Shown: positions 5,473 to 9,532 of the stretch, piece after piece | Layout of the letters: each line of letters opens with the position of its first letter | How positions within the stretch are numbered: position 1 is the first letter of the stretch | Source: Chloroflexota bacterium | Lineage (GTDB): Bacteria; Chloroflexota; Anaerolineae; B4-G1 | Assembly: GCA_003648125.1 (NCBI GenBank) | Contig: QMOE01000052.1 | Span: 1 to 9,532, forward strand | Reading direction: 5' to 3' | DNA: 9,532 nucleotides | The notes under the pieces: generated by a model | The model's input: the letters and a program-made list of their open reading frames with translations, nothing else | Databases searched by the model: none | What the model was told of the DNA's origin: nothing | Translations under genes and position numbers: made by a program

Positions 5473-8400
5473 CTAATCTCTATCCATCTTGAGCGATACT
5501 ACCTGCGAAACTCCGTCCGCCCCCATCGAGACGCCATAGATGGTATCGGCGGCCTCGACGGTGCCCCGGTTGTGGGTGATGATGATGAACTGGGTTTGCT
5601 GCGCCAGTTCATCCAACAGCGCGCGGAAGCGTCCCACGTTCGCCTCATCGAGAGCTGCATCCACCTCGTCGAGCACGCAGAAGGGGGTCGGGCTGACGTG
5701 GAGTAGGGCGAACATGAGCGCGGTTGCGGTCAGTGCCCGCTCCCCACCGGAGAGGAGCGCTAACCGCTGGGCGCGCTTGCCCGGAGGCCGGGCGACGATA
5801 TCTACCCCGCTGTTTAGTACATCGTCAGGCTCGGTCAACTCCAACTGTGCGGCGCCGCCCTCGAACAGAATAGTGAATGTCTCGGAGAATTTGATCGCTA
5901 CGGCATCAAAAGTTTCCCTGAAAGCGGCCTCCATCAGTTCATCCAACTCGGCTATCACCAGGCGCAGTTTTTCCGAGGCGGTCTCCAGGTCGGCGGATTG
6001 TTCGGTGAGGAACTGGTACCGCTCCTGAACCTCGGCATAGTCGTCGGGGGCGTGAGGGTTCACTCTCCCCAGCCGCCGGATGCGGGCCTTGATGCGCCGA
6101 ATCTCCTCCTCCAGCCCTTTTGGCAGTTCCTCGACGACGGGGAGTTGTGAGACCAATGGTCGCATCGGCAGTGGGGTCTGTGCTGTGACGCTCTCCGCCA
6201 GTTCCAATTCAACCAATCCCAGGTCTTCCTCGATGCGTTGTTTTAGCAAGTCCAATGCATCCTGGCGGCGGGCGACTTCTAGTTGGGCGTGGCCGTGACG
6301 GGTTTCCCTGTCGCGCGCCCTGTCGCGGGTTTGCAGCTCTCTTTTCTCCAGCGACGTTTGCTCCTCGTGCAACCGCGCCAGTTCATCTTCGGCCGGCTGG
6401 ATGCGCTCGCGCACCTGGCGCAGTCGGGTCTCCATCTCCGCAGCCGCCACGCGCTGCTCCTGGACGCGGGCAACGATGGCGGTGTGCTCAACCTCCAGTT
6501 CCTCCGTTCGTTGACGGCGGGCCGCCTCTTGGGCCTGAAGACGTTTCAGCAGTGATTCCTCCCGTTGCAAGGCAGCCTGTTGGCTACGCAGCGTCTCCCT
6601 GATCACCGCCGCCTCGGTGCGGGCGTTTCCCAATGTTTCCTGCGCGACTTTGGTCGTTTCCTCCCTGGCGACCGTCGCTCGCCGGGCCAGTTCCGCCACC
6701 TTGGTCTCCAGCGCCGCGATTCGTTCGGCCTCCTCGCGCTGCTGCGCTTCGATTTCCTGGCAGCGTTGATGGGGCAAATTGCCAATTTGCTCTACGTTGG
6801 CCTCGAAATGTTGCCAGGTCGTCTCCGCCCGTAGCACTCGGACGCGGGTGGCGATGGCGGCGCGCTCGGCCTCTAATTCCTCCGCTTGTTTGCGTAGGGC
6901 CGCTCTCTGGGCCTCGAATTGGTTCAACAGCGCGTTTTCCCGTTGCAGGGCGGCCTGTTGATTGCGCAGCGATTCTGCGGCTACCGCGGCCTCGGTGCGG
7001 GCTTTTCCCAGTATCTCGCGCTCATCCCGCGCTGCTTTTTCCCTGTCCGCCGCCCTCCGCTGGGCCAGTTCTTCCAGCCTGGCTTCCAACGTCGCGATTT
7101 GTTCCGTCTCCGCGCGTTGTCGCTTCTCAATCTCCTGGCAATGATGCTGAATTTCTTCCAGCCGCGCGGGAATCTCTCGCCGGGTGCGCTCGTCCGCCAG
7201 AACTCGGCTCATCTGGCCCTCGCCCACCGAAAGCGCGCCGTCGGCTCTTAGGACGATGCCCGCAGGAGTGACACAGCGGCTTCCCGGCGGCATAGCGGGA
7301 AGCAGCGCACGGGCCGCTGGCAGGTCGTCGCACAGAGCCACAGCCCCCAACACCGCCTCGACCGCCGGGCGCACTCGCGCAGCGCACGTGACGATCTCAC
7401 AGGCGCTCGACACGCCCGCCGGCAACGGCGGAGCCGGTCGCAGGCCATCCAGCGGTAGCAGGGTCAGCCGCCCCCCGGCGGATTTGAGAATCTGACGCGC
7501 TCTCTCGACGACGGAGGATCGTTCTACCACGACGGTTTCAAGATCGGCCCCTAGCGCGGCCTCGACCGCGCGTTCCCACTCGGGGGCCACTTGGATCAGC
7601 GCCGCCAGTGGCCCCAGGATTCCTTCCAGATTGGCCTGGAACAGCGCCTGGACGCCGACGTCGTAAGCGGTGCCCGCCGCGTACATTCTGTCGAGCGTCT
7701 CTTGCTCGCCGGCCAGACGGGCCGCTCCCGCGTGCGCTTTGACGAGTTCCTGGTTCAATTGCTCCAATCTGGCCCGCCTGGTGTGCAGGTCTTGCTCCAA
7801 TTGGACGCGCTGCTGGTCGGGTTGCTGGGTTTGCTGTTGGGCGGCTATCCAGTCCCGCTCCAGTTTCGCCAGATTCTCGTTGCGCTCCGTCATCTCGCGC
7901 TCTAGTTGCTCAACCTGGGCACTGGTCTGTGCGATCCGTTCGACTTGCGCCTTTTGCTGTTCCATTAAAGGTCCAAGTTTGGCCAGACATTCCTCGTGCC
8001 GGGTCTTGAGGTGACGCTCTCGCTCCTCGGCCACGGCTCGTTTGCTTTCCAGATGGGATGTCTCCGCACGGGCTTGTACAAGCGCCTGATTCAAGCGTTC
8101 CAACTCTGCGCGGTGGGCGCGTAACTCTTGTTCCGCTTGAGCGTGCTGCCGGTCTGGTTCCTGGGCCTGCTCCTTTGCAGCGACCCACTCCCGCTCGCAG
8201 GCCACCACCCGTTTCTCGTGCTCTGCCAGTTCGCGTGCGAGTTGGTTGACTCGAGCGCGGGCCTGAGCGACCGTCTCAGTCTGTGCCTCATGCTGGCTGC
8301 TCAGTGGTTCTAGCTCGGCCAGCAGTTCCTCGCGGCGGACTTTTAACAAGCGCGTCCGTTCTTCCGCCACGGCCAGTTCCCGTTGTATCTCGTTGGCGCG

Positions 8401-9285
8401 ATCGTGGAGGTTGGCGCTCTCGCGGTGCCAATCACGCAACTCGGCGCGTAGTTTGCTCTCCCGCTGGCGCAGTTGGCCCAATCGTTCGTTCAGCGCGGCA
8501 GCTTGCTGTTGTTGCTCCTCCAGGGAGGATTTCAAGAAGATCGCTTTTTCCGCAGCCTTGCCCAACATTGCCTGTTGGCGACCCCATTGGTAGCCATACC
8601 AGGTGCGCTGCAATCGCTCCAGGTGGGCGACCACCCGGCGGTATTCCTCCACTTGCGTCGCTTCCCGTTCGAGCCGCTGCAGGCGGGGGGTGATCTCTCT
8701 CACAATGTCGTGGACGCGCTCCAGGTTACGCTGGGTCTCGTTCAACCGTTCGATGGATTTCTCTCGCCGGGAGCGGTAGAGGCTGATGCCAGCGGCTTCC
8801 TCGAAGAGGGTGCGCCGCTCCTGGGGACGGAGCGAAAGTGCCGCGTCCACCAGTCCCTGACCAATGACGGTGTAGGCCCGTTCACTGAGGCCGCTTTCGG
8901 CCAGCAATTCGGTGATGTCACGCAGCCGCACCCGCGAGCCATTGATGAGATACTCGTTGTCGCCGGAACGGTAGGCGCGGCGGGTGATGGTGACTTCGCT
9001 AAAATCAATGGGCAGCCAGCCGTCGCTGTTATCGAAGGTGAGGGAGACTTGGGCCATTCCAGACCGGGCGCGGCGACGCCCGCCGGCAAAGATCATGTCG
9101 GCGCTGGATTTGCCGCGCAGCGTGCGCATTCTCTGTTCGCCCAGTACCCAGCGGATGCCATCGGCGATATTGCTCTTGCCCGATCCATTAGGCCCAACGA
9201 TAGCCGTGACGCCGGTGGGGAACAGGAACTCGGTCTTGGTGGCGAAGGATTTGTAGCCTTGAAGTGAGAGATGCTTGAAGTGCAT
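5473..9285 (-). CDS. smc: Chromosome segregation protein SMC
   Basis: Condensin ATPase that organises and segregates the chromosome as a homodimer with ScpA and ScpB. From the ATG at 9285-9283 it has 1270 residues. The N-terminal head has Walker A GPNGSGKS (31-38), Gln51 of the Q-loop (VLGEQ) and DMIFAGG (63-69). The coiled-coil arm spans about 170-530. The hinge (about 540-690) includes EGILGPLAALIQVAPEWERAVEAALG in two parts. The return coiled coil spans about 700-1070. The C-terminal head has the ABC signature LLSGGERALTA (1177-1187) and Walker B FCVLDEVDAALDE (1202-1214), then the switch His in ITHNR. It is longer than B. subtilis SMC (1186). Both arms contain internal tandem duplications (listed separately). 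A TTG-started longer form (9330) is rejected because that codon lies in the predicted -35. It has its own promoter at 9302-9330 and is first in the run with asparaginase and rsfS. Confidence 0.97.
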   Translation of the reverse strand: MHFKHLSLQGYKSFATKTEFLFPTGVTAIVGPNGSGKSNIADGIRWVLGEQRMRTLRGKSSADMIFAGGRRRARSGMAQVSLTFDNSDGWLPIDFSEVTITRRAYRSGDNEYLINGSRVRLRDITELLAESGLSERAYTVIGQGLVDAALSLRPQERRTLFEEAAGISLYRSRREKSIERLNETQRNLERVHDIVREITPRLQRLEREATQVEEYRRVVAHLERLQRTWYGYQWGRQQAMLGKAAEKAIFLKSSLEEQQQQAAALNERLGQLRQRESKLRAELRDWHRESANLHDRANEIQRELAVAEERTRLLKVRREELLAELEPLSSQHEAQTETVAQARARVNQLARELAEHEKRVVACEREWVAAKEQAQEPDRQHAQAEQELRAHRAELERLNQALVQARAETSHLESKRAVAEERERHLKTRHEECLAKLGPLMEQQKAQVERIAQTSAQVEQLEREMTERNENLAKLERDWIAAQQQTQQPDQQRVQLEQDLHTRRARLEQLNQELVKAHAGAARLAGEQETLDRMYAAGTAYDVGVQALFQANLEGILGPLAALIQVAPEWERAVEAALGADLETVVVERSSVVERARQILKSAGGRLTLLPLDGLRPAPPLPAGVSSACEIVTCAARVRPAVEAVLGAVALCDDLPAARALLPAMPPGSRCVTPAGIVLRADGALSVGEGQMSRVLADERTRREIPARLEEIQHHCQEIEKRQRAETEQIATLEARLEELAQRRAADREKAARDEREILGKARTEAAVAAESLRNQQAALQRENALLNQFEAQRAALRKQAEELEAERAAIATRVRVLRAETTWQHFEANVEQIGNLPHQRCQEIEAQQREEAERIAALETKVAELARRATVAREETTKVAQETLGNARTEAAVIRETLRSQQAALQREESLLKRLQAQEAARRQRTEELEVEHTAIVARVQEQRVAAAEMETRLRQVRERIQPAEDELARLHEEQTSLEKRELQTRDRARDRETRHGHAQLEVARRQDALDLLKQRIEEDLGLVELELAESVTAQTPLPMRPLVSQLPVVEELPKGLEEEIRRIKARIRRLGRVNPHAPDDYAEVQERYQFLTEQSADLETASEKLRLVIAELDELMEAAFRETFDAVAIKFSETFTILFEGGAAQLELTEPDDVLNSGVDIVARPPGKRAQRLALLSGGERALTATALMFALLHVSPTPFCVLDEVDAALDEANVGRFRALLDELAQQTQFIIITHNRGTVEAADTIYGVSMGADGVSQVVSLKMDRD
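6463..7140 (-). repeat. Tandem duplication in the C-terminal coiled-coil arm of SMC
   Basis: SMC residues 716-815 and 842-941 align without gaps at an offset of 126 residues (18 heptads). By hand I count about 56 identities in 100. Shared anchors are CQEIE, the LG-ARTEAAV block, QQAALQRE and EELE. Residues 816-841 between the copies have no match after the second copy. Confidence 0.88.
6774..6790. repeat. 17-bp inverted repeat inside smc
   Basis: GCAAATT-GCC-AATTTGC is a perfect inverted repeat in the coding sequence, in the 26-residue linker that separates the two C-arm copies. It encodes EQIGNLP on the minus strand, a Gly/Pro stretch unusual for coiled coil, and is AT-rich compared with its surroundings. 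Confidence 0.55.
7702..8373 (-). repeat. Tandem duplication in the N-terminal coiled-coil arm of SMC
   Basis: SMC residues 305-416 and 417-528 align without gaps at an offset of 112 residues (16 heptads). By hand I count 56 identities in 112 positions. Anchors are AVAEER, the PL at 327/439, the ER-W-AA block (364/476), PD (377/489) and the LE-LNQ-LV block (395/507). Confidence 0.9.
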
Positions 9286-9301
9286 AGCTTTCCAGGCATG
9301 C

Positions 9302-9330
9302 AGTATACCCTGCTTGGCGAGATATGGCAA
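9302..9330 (-). promoter_or_regulatory. Promoter of smc
   Basis: On the minus strand TTGCCA (9330-9325), a 17-nt spacer and TATACT (9307-9302) match the sigma70 consensus well. The predicted start falls about 8-12 nt before the ATG at 9285, so the leader would be very short, with only a weak GGA (9293-9291) as SD. Confidence 0.65.
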
Positions 9331-9345
9331 ATGGCGAATGGCGGT
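9325..9345 (+). repeat. Three 7-bp TGGC-type repeats
   Basis: TGGCAAA, TGGCGAA and TGGCGGT follow each other directly at 9325-9345. The first copy coincides with the -35 of the smc promoter on the other strand. Confidence 0.5.
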
Positions 9346-9348
9346 CGC

Positions 9349-9377
9349 TTGGCGAAAAGGGTAGAGTCTGGTAAGAT
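9349..9377 (+). promoter_or_regulatory. Possible promoter of the rightward membrane protein gene
   Basis: TTGGCG (9349-9354), a 17-nt spacer and TAAGAT (9372-9377), with TG at 9369-9370 (extended -10). The start would be near 9384, leaving a leader of about 42 nt that contains the 14-bp tandem repeat. Confidence 0.4.
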
Positions 9378-9389
9378 AGGGAGGGTTGG

Positions 9390-9417
9390 GGATTTGGTAA
9401 TTGGGATTTGGTAATTG
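9390..9417 (+). repeat. Two perfect 14-bp tandem repeats
   Basis: GGATTTGGTAATTG occurs twice in a row (9390-9403 and 9404-9417), directly before the GGAG SD site of the following gene. It resembles the reverse complement of the CCCAAATTAC copies at 4012-4045. Confidence 0.75.
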
Positions 9418-9425
9418 GAGCGATT

Positions 9426-9532
9426 ATGACACTCGAAACCTGGCTTCCTGCATTGTTGGGCTACTTGATTCCGGTGGGGTTGTTCCTGCTGGCCTGGGGA
9501 GGGATGAAACCACAGAGGGCGCGCCGCGCGGC
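9426..9532 (+). CDS. Membrane protein, N-terminal 35 codons only
   Basis: The ATG at 9426-9428 follows GGAG (9417-9420) by 5 nt and the frame stays open to the window end. The visible part begins MTLETWLPALLGY, continues as one hydrophobic segment (about residues 8-25) and ends with a basic stretch MKPQRARRA, so a first membrane helix with its basic end probably inside the cell. The LIPVGLFLLAWGGM segment is reminiscent of the start of some ammonium-transporter-like proteins, but this is only a weak resemblance and I do not assign a function. It is divergent from smc. Confidence 0.6.
   Translation, partial: MTLETWLPALLGYLIPVGLFLLAWGGMKPQRARRA

Noticed and set aside
6633..7271. Long plus-strand open frames opposite smc (for example 212 codons here)
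   Set aside because: They are Pro/Arg/Ser-rich shadows of the coiled-coil repeats of smc, with no recognisable domain.
9286..9330. Longer SMC start at TTG 9330
   Set aside because: The extra 15 residues are not part of the SMC family start. The TTG is inside the predicted -35 and has no SD.
9325..9417. CRISPR array or other spaced repeat array
   Set aside because: The repeats are 7 and 14 bp and directly adjacent, with no unique spacers of regular length.

Overview
This 9.5 kb window is bacterial and GC-rich. It has tightly packed genes, clear Shine-Dalgarno (SD) sites and two divergent promoter regions. The taxon cannot be read off directly. A mannose-type PTS, a housekeeping SMC with glutamine- and alanine-rich arms, and short AT-rich TGGTAATTGG-type intergenic repeats would fit a Chloroflexota (Anaerolineae-like) genome, but this is a low-confidence inference.

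Left block (1-4007): a phosphotransferase (PTS) module built around one divergent control region (1843-2013). Leftward run a GntR/HutC-type repressor, an EIIA of the mannose family (translationally coupled to it), an EIIB of the same family, and the first 48 codons of an unidentified hydrophobic protein cut by the window edge. Rightward run HPr and enzyme I, which overlap by 4 nt. Phosphate would pass from PEP to EI (His189), HPr (His15), EIIA (His9) and EIIB (His18). The membrane subunits EIIC and EIID are not visible and may lie to the left. The control region has two strong sigma70-type promoters back to back. It also has two identical 10-bp palindromes, GGTACGTACC, 64 bp apart, one at each promoter, which are the likely GntR operators.

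Right block (4042-9285, all leftward): smc, an L-asparaginase gene and rsfS (ribosomal silencing factor), spaced like an operon. It converges on enzyme I, with only 34 nt between the two stop codons. SMC is 1270 residues from the chosen ATG and keeps all ABC-ATPase motifs and the hinge. Both coiled-coil arms carry an internal tandem duplication: 112 residues in the N-terminal arm and 126 in the C-terminal arm, both whole numbers of heptads. The duplicated segments would face each other in the folded antiparallel rod.

Far right (9286-9532): a second divergent promoter region with short tandem repeats, then the first 35 codons of a rightward membrane protein cut by the window end.

The points most worth following up are the two-operator PTS switch, the paired duplications in the SMC arms, and two genes (EIIB and rsfS) whose strongest SD site sits in front of a non-standard start codon.
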